Source: Actinomycetospora lutea
GTDB taxonomy: Bacteria > Actinomycetota > Actinomycetes > Mycobacteriales > Pseudonocardiaceae
Direction: 5' to 3'
Length of the DNA: 64,000 bases
Assembly (NCBI RefSeq): GCF_028737205.1
Contig: NZ_JAQZAL010000001.1
Location: forward strand, 1-64,000
Position 1 is the stretch's first letter; each line of letters starts with the position of its first letter. Below are positions 1 to 8,984 of the stretch, in pieces. Under the pieces are notes generated by a model. It was given only the letters and a program-made list of their open reading frames with translations. It was not told the DNA's origin and did no database searches. The translations under genes and the position numbers were made by a program.

Positions 1-2
1 AG

Positions 3-116
3 GGCCTGCGCGACCTGATCACCATCCAGCTCGCCCGCATGACCCAGCACCCCGCGTGGGCCACACTGCGCCAGACCACCCACCCAACATCATCGACTTC
101 AAGATCAACCACTTGA
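3..116 (+). pseudogene. 3' remnant of an unrecognised ORF at the window edge
   Basis: An open frame enters from the left edge and stops at 114-116 (37 residues visible, including LRDLITIQLARMTQ). The next frame continues to 133 and ends in NIIDFKINHLKFNAG, a natural-looking C-terminus, so the two frames together suggest a frameshifted or decayed gene end. The last 50 bases are poorer in GC than the rest of the window, which fits acquired DNA. A transposase C-terminus is one possibility, but no catalytic motif is visible. Function unknown. Confidence 0.25.
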
Positions 117-146
117 AGTTCAACGCTGGCTGACGCTACCGAGCGG

Positions 147-1142
147 TCAGTCGACGCGGGTGCGAGCGAAGGCCCAGGCGTCCGCGACGATCCCGTCGAG
201 GTCGGTGTGGGTCGGCTTCCAGCCCAGCTCGTCGCGGGCGCGCGCGGCGGACGCGACGAGCACCCCGGGGTCGCCGGTGCGTCGCGGGGCCACGCGCGCC
301 GGGATCGGGTGGCCGGTGACCCGCCGGCACGCCTCGATCACCTCGAGCACGGAGAAGCCGGTGCCGTTGCCGAGGTTGCACACGAGGTGGCCGCCGTCGG
401 GGACCTCGCCCCCGGCGAGCAGGTCGAGCGCGAGCAGGTGTGCCTCGGCGAGGTCGTCGACGTGGATGTAGTCGCGCACGCAGGTGCCGTCCGCGGTGGG
501 CCAGTCGTCGCCGAAGATCGCGATCTCGTCGCGCCGCCCCAGGGCCACCTGGAGCACCAGCGGGATGAGGTGGGTCTCGACGGTGTGCCGCTCGCCGAGG
601 GCCGGACCGGTTCCGGCGTGGGCGCCGGCCACGTTGAAGTAGCGCAGGCTCACCGCGCGGAACTCCCCGTCCGACGCCGCGGCGTAGGTGCCGATGGCGT
701 GGTCGACGGCGAGCTTCGTGGCGCCGTAGGTGTTGGTCGGCCGGGTCGGCGCGTCCTCGGTGATCGGCGAGGACTCCGGCTCGCCGTAGGTCGCCGCCGT
801 CGACGAGAACACCAGGCGCGGCACGCGGTGACGGCGCAGGGCGTCGAGCAGCCGGACGGTGGTGACGACGTTGCCGTGCCAGTACTTCGCGGGCTCCACG
901 GCCGACTCGCCGACCAGCGAGCGGGCCGCGCAGTGGATCACTCCGTCGACACCGCCTGCGCCGAGGACCTCGTCGGCGACCTCCGCGACGTCGCCCACCA
1001 CCAGGCGCGCCCCCTCCGGGACGGCGTCGCGGTGCCCGGTGGACAGGTCGTCGACCACCACCACGTCCTGCCCCGCGTCGAGCAGGTGCTGCGCGCAGAC
1101 ACTGCCCACGTAGCCCGCCCCGCCCGTGACCACCAACGTCAT
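147..1142 (-). CDS. galE: UDP-glucose 4-epimerase
   Basis: Short-chain dehydrogenase-type epimerase that interconverts UDP-glucose and UDP-galactose in the cytoplasm for the Leloir pathway and cell-wall galactan supply. The 331-residue length is normal for the family. The N-terminus carries the NAD-binding glycine motif TGGAGYVGS (residues 6-14). The catalytic serine/threonine lies in [10 protein letters not shown] (about 113-115) and the YxxxK pair is Tyr139/Lys143 in NTYGATK. The ATG at 1142 starts directly at the Rossmann strand, so no extension is needed. It is followed on the same strand side by ideR, close to the order seen around mycobacterial ideR. No odd features. Confidence 0.94.
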   Translation of the reverse strand: MTLVVTGGAGYVGSVCAQHLLDAGQDVVVVDDLSTGHRDAVPEGARLVVGDVAEVADEVLGAGGVDGVIHCAARSLVGESAVEPAKYWHGNVVTTVRLLDALRRHRVPRLVFSSTAATYGEPESSPITEDAPTRPTNTYGATKLAVDHAIGTYAAASDGEFRAVSLRYFNVAGAHAGTGPALGERHTVETHLIPLVLQVALGRRDEIAIFGDDWPTADGTCVRDYIHVDDLAEAHLLALDLLAGGEVPDGGHLVCNLGNGTGFSVLEVIEACRRVTGHPIPARVAPRRTGDPGVLVASAARARDELGWKPTHTDLDGIVADAWAFARTRVD

Positions 1143-1202
1143 GGGCGCCAGTGTGCCGGGCGGAGCCGGGCAGCTCCTGTGCGGGTGACCGTGCGGGGCG
1201 CG

Positions 1203-1931
1203 CTACTGCGCGCGCACCAGCACGGCGTGCGCGACAAGGGGGTCGACCTCCGAGCGGGCGCCCTTGTGCCCGACGCCCACGGCGTCCCCGAAGCGGGGGA
1301 TGGCGATGACGTCGACGTCGCTGCCGGGCAGCACGCCGGCGGACTTGAGGTGGGCCATGAGCGGCTCGTTGAGCTGGATGTGCTCGGCGATGCGGCGGAC
1401 CTCGACCTTGCCGCCGCCGCTGCGGGCGAACTCGTCGAGGCGCACGAGGCCGGCCTCGTCGGGCGTGGGGGTGCGCTGCGGGGCGGTGATCTCGCCGTCG
1501 ATGTCCGCGCCGCTGCGCAGGGACTCGAGGCCGGGGATCGGGTTGCCGTACGGCGACACCGAGGGCTCGCCGAGCAGCGTGAAGAGCTTGCGCTCGACCG
1601 CGTCGCTCATGACGTGCTCCCAGCGGCACGCCTCGACGTGGACGTGCTCCCACTCGAGGCCGATGACGTTGACGAGCAGCAGCTCGGCGAGGCGGTGCTT
1701 GCGCATGACGGCGACGGCCTTGGCGCGTCCGGCGGGGGTGAGCTCGAGATGGCGGTCGCCGGCCACGTGGACGAGACCGTCGCGCTCCATGCGCGCCACG
1801 GTCTGGCTCACGGTCGGCCCGCTCTGCTCCAGACGTTCGGCGATGCGGGCTCGGAGGGGGACGACCCCTTCCTCCTCGAGCTCGTAGATCGTCCGGAGGT
1901 ACATCTCGGTGGTGTCGATGAGGTCGTTCAT
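1203..1931 (-). CDS. ideR: Iron-dependent transcriptional repressor of the DtxR family
   Basis: Fe(II)-activated repressor of iron uptake and storage genes. The modelled protein is 242 residues: winged helix (about 5-60), dimerisation and metal-binding domain (about 70-140), C-terminal SH3-like domain (about 150-225). Both metal sites can be read at the classic positions: Met10, Cys102, Glu105 and His106 for the primary site, His79, Glu83 and His98 for the ancillary site. The ATG at 1931 is preferred because an AAAGGGGTGG ribosome site lies a few bases before it; an in-frame ATG at 1955 would only add MGGQKGVD. Divergent from sseA, with sigB about 6 kb away, echoing the mycobacterial sigB-ideR neighbourhood. 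Confidence 0.94.
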   Translation of the reverse strand: MNDLIDTTEMYLRTIYELEEEGVVPLRARIAERLEQSGPTVSQTVARMERDGLVHVAGDRHLELTPAGRAKAVAVMRKHRLAELLLVNVIGLEWEHVHVEACRWEHVMSDAVERKLFTLLGEPSVSPYGNPIPGLESLRSGADIDGEITAPQRTPTPDEAGLVRLDEFARSGGGKVEVRRIAEHIQLNEPLMAHLKSAGVLPGSDVDVIAIPRFGDAVGVGHKGARSEVDPLVAHAVLVRAQ

Positions 1932-2016
1932 GTCCACCCCTTTCTGTCCACCCATGGTACCGACGGCACCCGACACCGGGCGGCGGTCTCGCCGTGGGGC
2001 AGGGCACGATCGTCCC

Positions 2017-2979
2017 ATGGCCACCTCGCCGGGTCCCCTGCCCACACCCGTCGTGTCCGTCGCCTGGTTGCGCGACGCGCTGGAGCGCCCGGAGGGAGAC
2101 GAAGCGCAGCGGAGCTCGACCATCAAACGGCGACGTCCCGTGGTGCTCGACGTCCGCTGGACGCTGCGCCCGCCGCCCCGCACCGCGAAGGAGCGCAAGG
2201 CCGCCGCGCGGGAGGACCCGCCGGGTCTGGTCGAGCACGACGCGGGGCACATCCCGGGCGCGGTGTACGTCGACCTCGACACCGAGCTCGCCGGGCCGCC
2301 GGGGCCCGCGGGCCGCCACCCGCTGCCCGACCCCGACGTGCTCGAGGAGACGGTGCAGCGGGCCGGGGCCGACGCCGACTCCGAGATCGTGCTCTACGAC
2401 GGCGGCGACGGGATGGCGTCGGCGCGTGCCTGGTGGGTGCTGCGCTGGGGCGGCCTGAACCCCGGCCAGGTCGCGGTGCTCGACGGCGGCTGGCCGGCGT
2501 GGGTCGCGGCGGGCGGCGAGGTCGCGACCTCCTCGGGCGGTGTGCGCCGGCCCGGCGACCTGCGCCTCACGGCCGGGTCGATGCCGGTGCTCACCGCCGG
2601 GGACGCGGCCGGGATCGCCGCCGACGAGCAGGGCGTGCTGCTCGACGGCCGGGCCGCCGAGCGCTTCCGGGGCGAGACCGAGCCGCTCGACCCGATCGCG
2701 GGCCACGTGCCGGGCGCGGCCAACCTGCCCGCGGCGTCGCTGATCGCCGACGGGCACTGGCGCGACCCCGACGAGGCCGCCGCGCTGCTGGGCCCGCTGG
2801 TCGAGGACGCCGGGGCGGTCGGGGCGTACTGCGGGTCCGGGGTCAGCGCCGCGATGCTCGTGCTCGGGCTCGAGCACGCCGGGCTGCGCCCGCCCGAGGA
2901 CCCCGCCGGCCTCTACGTGGGCAGCTGGTCGCACTGGTGCGGGACGGGGCGTCCCGTCGAGACGGGAGACGCGGGATGA
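2017..2979 (+). CDS. sseA: Two-domain rhodanese sulfurtransferase carrying a repeat insertion
   Basis: Thiosulfate or 3-mercaptopyruvate sulfurtransferase, 320 residues, with two rhodanese domains. Only the C-terminal one has the active-site loop, with Cys272 in YCGSGVSA. The acidic/aromatic pattern HIPGAVYVDLD marks the first domain and HVPGAANLPA the second. The ATG at 2017 begins a protein that enters the first domain quickly (VVSVAWLRDAL). Unusually, residues about 27-38 (GDEAQRSSTIKR) are encoded by a copy of the interspersed repeat at 2094-2124, placed between WLRDALERPE and the conserved VVLDVRW strand without breaking the frame. Another repeat copy starts at the 3' end. Whether the substrate is thiosulfate or mercaptopyruvate cannot be told from sequence. 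Confidence 0.88.
   Translation: MATSPGPLPTPVVSVAWLRDALERPEGDEAQRSSTIKRRRPVVLDVRWTLRPPPRTAKERKAAAREDPPGLVEHDAGHIPGAVYVDLDTELAGPPGPAGRHPLPDPDVLEETVQRAGADADSEIVLYDGGDGMASARAWWVLRWGGLNPGQVAVLDGGWPAWVAAGGEVATSSGGVRRPGDLRLTAGSMPVLTAGDAAGIAADEQGVLLDGRAAERFRGETEPLDPIAGHVPGAANLPAASLIADGHWRDPDEAAALLGPLVEDAGAVGAYCGSGVSAAMLVLGLEHAGLRPPEDPAGLYVGSWSHWCGTGRPVETGDAG
2094..2124 (+). repeat. Interspersed mini-repeat, copy 1 (inside sseA)
   Basis: Begins GGGAGACGAAGCG and ends GCGGAGCTCGACC then ATC. It matches the copies at 47429, 48403 and (reverse strand) 63286. It lies in frame in sseA and encodes GDEAQRSST in a region where family members have a short loop. Confidence 0.8.
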
Positions 2980-3009
2980 GGGGAGCACGCCGGGAGGGGA
3001 GCTCGACCA
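2975..3009 (+). repeat. Interspersed mini-repeat, copy 2 (sseA 3' end)
   Basis: A 35-base copy running from GATGAGGGGAGCACGCCG to GGGGAGCTCGACCA. It is identical to the copy inside dtd at 9239-9273 except for one base. It starts at the last sseA codons (its TGA supplies the sseA stop) and runs into the sseA-acuC gap. It shares the GGAGCTCGACC core with the other copies but has a different left half, so it is a second subtype. Confidence 0.8.
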
Positions 3010-3040
3010 CGGAGAAGGGCGGAGGAACCGGGTCGGTCGG

Positions 3041-3046
3041 TAGGGT
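3041..3046 (+). promoter_or_regulatory. -10 element of a leaderless acuC transcript
   Basis: TAGGGT ends six bases before the acuC GTG and there is no ribosome site between. In actinobacteria a TANNNT box at this distance usually places the transcription start on the start codon itself. Inferred. Confidence 0.45.
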
Positions 3047-3052
3047 CCAGAC

Positions 3053-4252
3053 GTGACCAGCTCCGGTGCGCCGACCGTGGACCCGGCCCGCGTGGCCGTG
3101 GTGTGGGACGAGAGCCTGCTGGGCTACAAGCTCTCGGAGGACCACCCGCTGCACCCGGTGCGCCTCGACCTCACGATGCGCCTCGCGACCTCCCTCGGTG
3201 TGCTCGACGGGATCGAGCCGCTGGTGCCGTCGCCCGCCCCGGACGCGGAGGTCGAGCGCATCCACGTCGCGTCCTACCTCGACGCCGTGCGACGGGCCCC
3301 GTCCCACGGCGACGACCCGCGCCACCAGCTCGGCACCACCGACAACCCGATCTTCGAGGGCATGCACGAGGCGAGCGCGCTGGTGTGCGGCGGCTCGATC
3401 GCCGCCGCCCGCGAGATCGCCGAGGGGCGGGCCGACCGCGCGGTGAACATCGCCGGCGGCCTGCACCACGCGATGTCCGACCACGCCTGGGGCTTCTGCG
3501 TCTACAACGACTGCGCGGTCGCGATCTCGTGGTTGCTCGACCACGGTTACGAGCGCATCTGCTACATCGACACCGACGTGCACCACGGCGACGGCGTGCA
3601 GGCCGCGTTCTACGACGACGACCGGGTGCTGACGATCTCGATGCACCAGCACCCGCGCACGCTGTGGCCGGGCACCGGGTTCGCCTCGGAGCTCGGCAGC
3701 GGGCGCGCGTCGGGCAGCGCGGTGAACCTCGCGCTGCCGCCCGGCACCCGCGACGCCGGTTGGCTGCGCGCCTTCCACGCGGTGGTCCCCGGGCTGCTGC
3801 GGGCGTTCCGGCCGCAGATCCTGGTCACCCAGTGCGGCGTGGACACCCACCACGAGGACCCGCTGGCCGAGCTCTCGCTGACCGTCGACGGGCACCGCGC
3901 GATCTACCGGAGCCTGCGCTCGCTGGCCGCCGAGCACAGCGACGGCAAGTGGCTCGCGCTCGGCGGGGGCGGCTACGGGCTCTTCCGGGCGGTGCCGCGC
4001 TCCTGGACGCACCTGCTGGCCACGGTGCTCGACCGCGACGTCGAGCCACAGCGCACGATCCCGGCGGACTGGACCTCCTACGCGACCGGCAAGACCCGCC
4101 GGCCGCTGCCGACCTCGATGACCGAGGACGCGCCGACCGACTTCGAGCCGTGGGGCGGGTTCACCGAGGTGGAGGTCGACCCGTTCCTGCTCGAGACCCG
4201 CCGGGCGGTGTTCCCGCTGCACGGGCTCGACCCCGCGGACTCCCGCGACTGA
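3053..4252 (+). CDS. acuC: Acetoin utilization protein AcuC, class I-type deacetylase
   Basis: Zn-dependent lysine deacetylase of the histone-deacetylase/AcuC superfamily, 399 residues, cytoplasmic. In Bacillus the homologue removes acetyl groups from acetyl-CoA synthetase. Catalytic motifs are intact: GGLHHAM (about 137-143), the metal-binding DTDVHHGDG (about 174-182), QCGVDTHHEDPL, and the glycine loop LGGGGYG near the end, where the transition-state residue follows the glycines. The GTG at 3053 directly follows a -10 box, so translation is probably leaderless. It is immediately followed by the acetyltransferase at 4286, and acs lies 8 kb away, so writer, eraser and likely substrate are encoded close together. 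Confidence 0.92.
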   Translation: MTSSGAPTVDPARVAVVWDESLLGYKLSEDHPLHPVRLDLTMRLATSLGVLDGIEPLVPSPAPDAEVERIHVASYLDAVRRAPSHGDDPRHQLGTTDNPIFEGMHEASALVCGGSIAAAREIAEGRADRAVNIAGGLHHAMSDHAWGFCVYNDCAVAISWLLDHGYERICYIDTDVHHGDGVQAAFYDDDRVLTISMHQHPRTLWPGTGFASELGSGRASGSAVNLALPPGTRDAGWLRAFHAVVPGLLRAFRPQILVTQCGVDTHHEDPLAELSLTVDGHRAIYRSLRSLAAEHSDGKWLALGGGGYGLFRAVPRSWTHLLATVLDRDVEPQRTIPADWTSYATGKTRRPLPTSMTEDAPTDFEPWGGFTEVEVDPFLLETRRAVFPLHGLDPADSRD

Positions 4253-4285
4253 CCGGAGCAGGCCCCTGACTCCCCGAGGGCGACG

Positions 4286-6976
4286 ATGACCGACACGGCG
4301 GACCCCGACGCCACCACCGCAGAGGTCCGGGCGGTACCCGACGCCCCCTACCCCGCCCACTGGGAGGCCGACGTCGTCGCCTCCGACGGCGCGACGGCGC
4401 ACCTGCGCCCGATCTCCACCGACGACGCCGAGGCCGTGGTCGCGTTCCACGCCCGGCTCTCGGACCGGACCCGCTACTTCCGGTACTTCAGCCCCTACCC
4501 GCAGATCCCCGAGCGCGACCTCAAGAACTTCGTCGAGGTGGATCACCACGACCGGGTCGCCCTGGTCCTCTGGCTCGGGCGGGAGATCATCGCGATCGGG
4601 CGCTACGTGCGCCTCGCGGAGTCGACGGCGGCCGAGGTCGCGTTCGTCGTGCGCGACGACCACCAGGGGCGCGGGCTGGGCTCGATCCTGCTCGAGCACC
4701 TGGCGGCGGCCGCCCTCGAGTGCGGGCTGACGCGGTTCGTGGCCGAGGTGCTCACCGAGAACCACCAGATGGTGCGGGTGTTCCGCGACGCCGGGTTCGA
4801 GGTCAGCCGGGCGCTCGAGGGCTCGACGCTGCACCTGGAGATCGACGTCGCCTCGACCTCGCGCTCCCGCGAGGTGCAGCTCTCCCGCGAGCAGCGCGCC
4901 GAGGCCCGCAGCGTCGCCAACGTGCTCTCGCCGCGCTCGGTGGCGGTCGTGGGCGCCTCGCCGGACCCGACGAAGATCGGTCACGTGGTGTTCGCGAACC
5001 TGCTGCGCGGCGGGTTCACCGGCCCCGTCTACCCGGTGCACCCCGAGGCGCGCTCGGTGCGCGGCGTGCGGGCGTACCCGTCGGTCACCGACATCCCCGA
5101 CGACGTCGACCTCGCCGTGCTCGCGGTGCCGCCCGACGAGGTGCCCGGCGTGTTCGACGCCTGCCTGTCGAAGGGGGTGCGCGCGCTCGTCGTGATCACC
5201 TCGGGCTTCGGCGAGACGGGCCCGACCGGGCTCGCCGCGCAGCGCGAGCTGGTCACCGACGCGCGGGCGAACGGGATGCGGGTGGTGGGGCCGAGCGCGC
5301 TGGGCGTCATCAACCTCGACGCGAAGGTCTCGCTCAACGCGTCGCTGGCGCCGCACCTGCCGCCGCCGGGCCGGGTCGGCTTCTTCTGCCAGTCCGGCGC
5401 GCTGGGCATCCAGATCCTCGCCGCGGCGGCCGACCGCCGCCTCGGGCTCTCGTCGTTCGTGTCCGCCGGCAACCGCGCCGACCTCTCCGGCAACGACCTC
5501 ATGCAGTACTGGGACACCGACCCCGACACCGACGTCGTGCTGCTCTATCTCGAGTCCTTCGGCAACCCGCGCAAGTTCGCCCGGGTCGCCCGCCGGCTGG
5601 CCCGGCGGAAGCCCGTGATCGCGGTGAAGAGCGGCCGGCACGTCGCCGCGGCGCCGGGGCTCGCGGGGAGCGCGCAGCCGATCGACGAGGCCGCGGTGGG
5701 CGCGGTGTTCGACCAGTCCGGGGTCATCCGCGTCGACTCCGTCGACGAGCTCTTCGACGCCGCCCAGCTGCTGGCCCACCAGCCGCTGCCGCCGGGTCCG
5801 CGGGTCGGGATCGTCGGCAACTCGACCGCGCTCGGCATCCTCGCCGCCGACGTCGTGCTCGCCCAGGGACTGTTCCTCGCGCGCGACCCCGTCGACCTGG
5901 GCACGGCCGCGGGGCCGGAGGAGCTGCGGGCCGCGGTGGCCGACCTGCTGGCCGACGACCAGTGCGACTCCCTCGTCGTCGTGTTCGTCCCCGCGATCAC
6001 CACCGACCCGACCGACCACGCCCGCGCGCTGGCCGACGCCGTGCGCGGCGCCGAGAAGCCGGTGGTCTCGACGTTCCTCGCCTCCGAGGGCGTGCCCGAG
6101 GTGCTCACCGTGGCGGATGGGCACGCGGGGCCGGGGCGCGGCAGCATCCCGTCCTACCCGAGCCCGGAGCGCGCGGTGCTCGCCCTGTCCCGGGCGGTGC
6201 GCTACACGCAGTGGCGCTCGCGGCCGGTGGGCGACTTCGTCGTGCCCGAAGGGGTCGACGTCGAGGCCGCGCGGGCGCTCGTGGACGACATCGCGCCGGG
6301 ACCGCGCACGGTGCTCACCGACGAGCAGGCCGACGCGCTCCTGCGCTGCGCCGGGGTGGTAGTCGCCCCGTTCCGCCGGGTCCGCTCGGCGCAGGAGGCC
6401 GTCGACGTCGCGCGGGAGCTCGGCGGCGCGGTGGTGCTCAAGACCGCGGACCGCCGGTGGCGGCACCGCACCGACCTGCGCGGGGTGCACGTGGGGCTCA
6501 CCGAGTCCTCGGCGATCTCCAGCGCCTACGAGCAGCTCGTCGAGCTCTCCGGCGCCGACGAGGTGTACGTCCAGGTGCAGACCCCGCCGGGCATCCCGTG
6601 CGTCGTCGAGATCCGCGACGACCCCTCGTTCGGTTCGCTGGTGTCGTTCGGGCTCGCGGGCGTGGTCGGCGAGCTGCTCGGCGACCGGGCCTACCGGGCC
6701 ACCCCGCTGTCGACGATGGACGCCGCGACCCTGGTGCGCGCGCCCCGGGCGGCGCCGCTGCTCGACGGCTACCGGGGCGCCCGCCGCGCCGACCTACCGG
6801 CCCTCGAGGACCTCGTCCTGCGCATCGGCGTACTCGCCGACGCGGTCCCCGAGATCCGCTCGCTCGTGCTCGACCCCGTCCTCGCCGCGGACCGGGGCGC
6901 GCACGTCACGGGCGTGACGGTGATGCTCGGCCCGCCGCCCGGCCCGCGGGACGCCGGTCCGCGCCGGCTGCGCTGA
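4286..6976 (+). CDS. GNAT plus NDP-forming acyl-CoA-synthetase-like protein acetyltransferase (Pat type)
   Basis: 896 residues. An N-terminal GNAT domain (about 25-185, acyl-CoA loop DDHQGRGLGS near 125) is followed by a CoA-binding Rossmann domain (from about 205, VAVVGASPDPTKIG), succinyl-CoA-ligase-like domains (about 345-640) and an ATP-grasp domain (about 670-890). This order, GNAT first, is that of the Streptomyces protein acetyltransferases related to Salmonella Pat, in which the synthetase half is regulatory rather than catalytic. Expected role: acetylation of Acs and other AMP-forming ligases. Start ATG 4286 has a weak GAGGG upstream. It forms a likely operon with acuC (33-base gap), so opposing activities are co-expressed. 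Substrate is inferred. Confidence 0.87.
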   Translation: MTDTADPDATTAEVRAVPDAPYPAHWEADVVASDGATAHLRPISTDDAEAVVAFHARLSDRTRYFRYFSPYPQIPERDLKNFVEVDHHDRVALVLWLGREIIAIGRYVRLAESTAAEVAFVVRDDHQGRGLGSILLEHLAAAALECGLTRFVAEVLTENHQMVRVFRDAGFEVSRALEGSTLHLEIDVASTSRSREVQLSREQRAEARSVANVLSPRSVAVVGASPDPTKIGHVVFANLLRGGFTGPVYPVHPEARSVRGVRAYPSVTDIPDDVDLAVLAVPPDEVPGVFDACLSKGVRALVVITSGFGETGPTGLAAQRELVTDARANGMRVVGPSALGVINLDAKVSLNASLAPHLPPPGRVGFFCQSGALGIQILAAAADRRLGLSSFVSAGNRADLSGNDLMQYWDTDPDTDVVLLYLESFGNPRKFARVARRLARRKPVIAVKSGRHVAAAPGLAGSAQPIDEAAVGAVFDQSGVIRVDSVDELFDAAQLLAHQPLPPGPRVGIVGNSTALGILAADVVLAQGLFLARDPVDLGTAAGPEELRAAVADLLADDQCDSLVVVFVPAITTDPTDHARALADAVRGAEKPVVSTFLASEGVPEVLTVADGHAGPGRGSIPSYPSPERAVLALSRAVRYTQWRSRPVGDFVVPEGVDVEAARALVDDIAPGPRTVLTDEQADALLRCAGVVVAPFRRVRSAQEAVDVARELGGAVVLKTADRRWRHRTDLRGVHVGLTESSAISSAYEQLVELSGADEVYVQVQTPPGIPCVVEIRDDPSFGSLVSFGLAGVVGELLGDRAYRATPLSTMDAATLVRAPRAAPLLDGYRGARRADLPALEDLVLRIGVLADAVPEIRSLVLDPVLAADRGAHVTGVTVMLGPPPGPRDAGPRRLR

Positions 6977-7003
6977 CCGGCCGGGCGCCTCGAAGGAGTG
7001 ACC

Positions 7004-7561
7004 GTGTCGGGGCGGCGCCGGCGACGGGCGCGCCCTACGGTCGGTCGGACCATGCGCCCGATCCCGCCCCGCCGACGCGTCCTCCCGCCGACCCTGCGCC
7101 TCGGCCTGCTCGCGGCCGTGGTGCTGCTGGCGGCGGGTTGCGGGCAGCCGGACACGCCGCGGCCGGCGCCGGGCGCCCCGCCGACGATCCCGACCGACGC
7201 CCCGCCGCCGTCCCAGCGGCCGGTGCCGGCGGACCCCGACCCGCTCACGGCGTCGCCCCCGGCCGGGGGGACCGCGCTGCCCACGGGGCGGGTGGACGCG
7301 AGCGCGCTGCCCGCCGGGCTCCCGACGCTGGTCTGGACGCGCGGCGACTCGGTCGTCGGGGTGTACGGCCGCGCGGGCGGGTGTACCGACGCGCGACTGA
7401 CCGTGGTGGAACAGACCGCGGAGCGCGTCGTGCTGCGCGTGGAGCAGTTCAGCACCGGGCCGGGCCCGTGCACGCGGGAGCTGGTCTACCCGCCGCTGGA
7501 GGCGACCCTCCGGGCCCCACTGGGGGAGCGCCCGGTGGTCCTCACGGGTGCGGTGCCCTAG
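7004..7561 (+). CDS. Putative lipoprotein
   Basis: 185-residue protein with a basic N-terminus, a hydrophobic stretch (about 29-44) and a lipobox ending LLAAGC, followed by a proline-rich linker (about 48-85) and a small C-terminal domain with two further cysteines (GGCTDARL and GPCTREL) that could form a disulfide. This suggests export and lipid anchoring to the outer face of the membrane. GTG 7004 has GAAGGAG about six bases upstream; GTG 6998 and ATG 7052 are alternatives, and 7052 would give a more usual short signal peptide. I do not recognise the domain. It sits between the acetyltransferase and the convergent sigB. Confidence 0.62.
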   Translation: MSGRRRRRARPTVGRTMRPIPPRRRVLPPTLRLGLLAAVVLLAAGCGQPDTPRPAPGAPPTIPTDAPPPSQRPVPADPDPLTASPPAGGTALPTGRVDASALPAGLPTLVWTRGDSVVGVYGRAGGCTDARLTVVEQTAERVVLRVEQFSTGPGPCTRELVYPPLEATLRAPLGERPVVLTGAVP

Positions 7562-7651
7562 GGAGAGAAAGCCGGAAGACCGGGCCGGCCCCCGACCGTC
7601 CCGGTCTCCCGTCGCCGACGGGCGCTCGAGGCCCGTCTCGTGGTCATTGGC

Positions 7652-7693
7652 CGGGCCGGGTGACCCCACGTGAGTGGGGTCACATCCGGCCCG
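7652..7693. terminator. Hairpin between the lipoprotein gene and sigB
   Basis: Perfect 10-bp stem GTGACCCCAC/GTGGGGTCAC with a GTGA loop, extended by a further 8-bp pairing (CGGGCCGG/CCGGCCCG) across a two-base bulge. It lies between convergent genes, so it could stop transcription from both sides. No T tract, as is usual in this GC range. Confidence 0.6.
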
Positions 7694-7796
7694 TGCGGTT
7701 CAGACTGCCGTTACCGGCGAGTCACCGTCAATGCGTCGACCCGGTGGCCGCTGCGGGACCGATCCGGTCACGCAGCGTGCCGCGGGAGGTTCGCGC

Positions 7797-8807
7797 TCAG
7801 CTCGCGGCGTAGGCCTTGAGCCGGCGCGCCCGGTCGCCGTCGCGGAGCTTGACCATGACCTCGCGCTCGATCTGGCGCACCCGCTCGCGCGAGAGGCCGA
7901 ACTGGCGCCCGATCTGGTCGAGCGTGCGCGGCTGCCCGTCGTCGAGGCCGTAGCGCAGGCGGATGACGTTCTGCTCGCGGTCGTCGAGCGTCGCGATGAC
8001 GCGGCGCATGTCGTCGTGGAGCAGGCCGGAGATGACCGTCGACTCGGCGTCGGTGGCCTCGGCGTCCTCGATGAAGTCCCCGAGCGGGGCCTCCTCCTCG
8101 GACCCGACCGGCATGTCCAGGCTGACCGGGTCGCGGCTGTGATCGAGCAGGTCGGCGACCTTCTCGGGCGTCAGCCCCGACTCCTCCGCCAGCTCCTCGT
8201 GGGTGGCCTCGCGGCCGAGGGTCTGGTGCAGGTCGCGCTTGATGCGGGCCAGCTTGTTGACCTGCTCGACCAGGTGGACGGGCAGGCGGATGGTGCGGGC
8301 CTGGTCGGCCATGCCGCGGGTGATGGCCTGGCGGATCCACCACGTCGCGTAGGTCGAGAACTTGAAGCCCTTGGTGTAGTCGAACTTCTCCACGGCCCGG
8401 ATCAGACCCAGGTTCCCCTCCTGGATCAGGTCCAGCAGGGGCATGCCGCGTCCGGTGTACCGCTTGGCCAGCGAGACCACGAGGCGCAGGTTGGCCTCGA
8501 GCAGGTGCGCGCGGGCACGGCGGCCGTCGCGGGCCACCGCGCGGAGGTCGGCGGCGCGCTGCGGCTCGAGGTCGGGAGCGTCCGCGGAGCCGGACTCGTC
8601 GAGCAGATGCGCTGCGTACACACCGGCCTCGATGCGCTTCGCCAGCTCCACCTCGTCGGCGGCGGTCAGTAGCGCGGTCTTTCCGATACCGTTGAGGTAG
8701 ACGCGGACGAGGTCCGCCGCAGGGCCCTGGGCGTCGAGGTCGCTCTCAGCAGGCACCGAGGGCAGAGCAGCCTCGGACCCGGTCTGCGGTGCGAGTGTCG
8801 CCGTCAT
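7797..8807 (-). CDS. sigB: Sigma-70 family group 2 RNA polymerase sigma factor
   Basis: 336 residues with region 1.2 (about 29-60), region 2 with the RNAP-binding and -10-reading segment ([20 protein letters not shown] through [12 protein letters not shown]), region 3, and region 4 helix-turn-helix ([20 protein letters not shown]). It lacks the long acidic N-terminus of the housekeeping factor at 36902, so it is the group 2 SigB/HrdB-like paralogue used in stress and stationary phase. ATG 8807 has GGGAGGAAGCA just before it, a strong ribosome site; the open frame extends further upstream but without one. Neighbouring ideR and galE reproduce part of the mycobacterial sigB-ideR group. Confidence 0.93.
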   Translation of the reverse strand: MTATLAPQTGSEAALPSVPAESDLDAQGPAADLVRVYLNGIGKTALLTAADEVELAKRIEAGVYAAHLLDESGSADAPDLEPQRAADLRAVARDGRRARAHLLEANLRLVVSLAKRYTGRGMPLLDLIQEGNLGLIRAVEKFDYTKGFKFSTYATWWIRQAITRGMADQARTIRLPVHLVEQVNKLARIKRDLHQTLGREATHEELAEESGLTPEKVADLLDHSRDPVSLDMPVGSEEEAPLGDFIEDAEATDAESTVISGLLHDDMRRVIATLDDREQNVIRLRYGLDDGQPRTLDQIGRQFGLSRERVRQIEREVMVKLRDGDRARRLKAYAAS

Positions 8808-8984
8808 TGCTTCCTCCCTGCGCGGCGCGAAGGTGCTGGGGCGCCGCGTCACTAGGTCGAACGCGCCGGGGTCGGCGTTCGTTCCCGCCGGGGCCGTCCG
8901 GTCACGGGTGCCCGCTGTGTCGTGCGTGACGCATGGCGGGCGCCACTCGCGGGCAACGCGGGACGCGAGTGAAGATCTCGGCGT

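Noticed and set aside
136-2988. Long minus-strand frame of 950 codons across galE, ideR and sseA
   Set aside because: Arginine/proline/glycine-rich translation typical of antisense frames in very GC-rich DNA; it covers three real genes with clear motifs.
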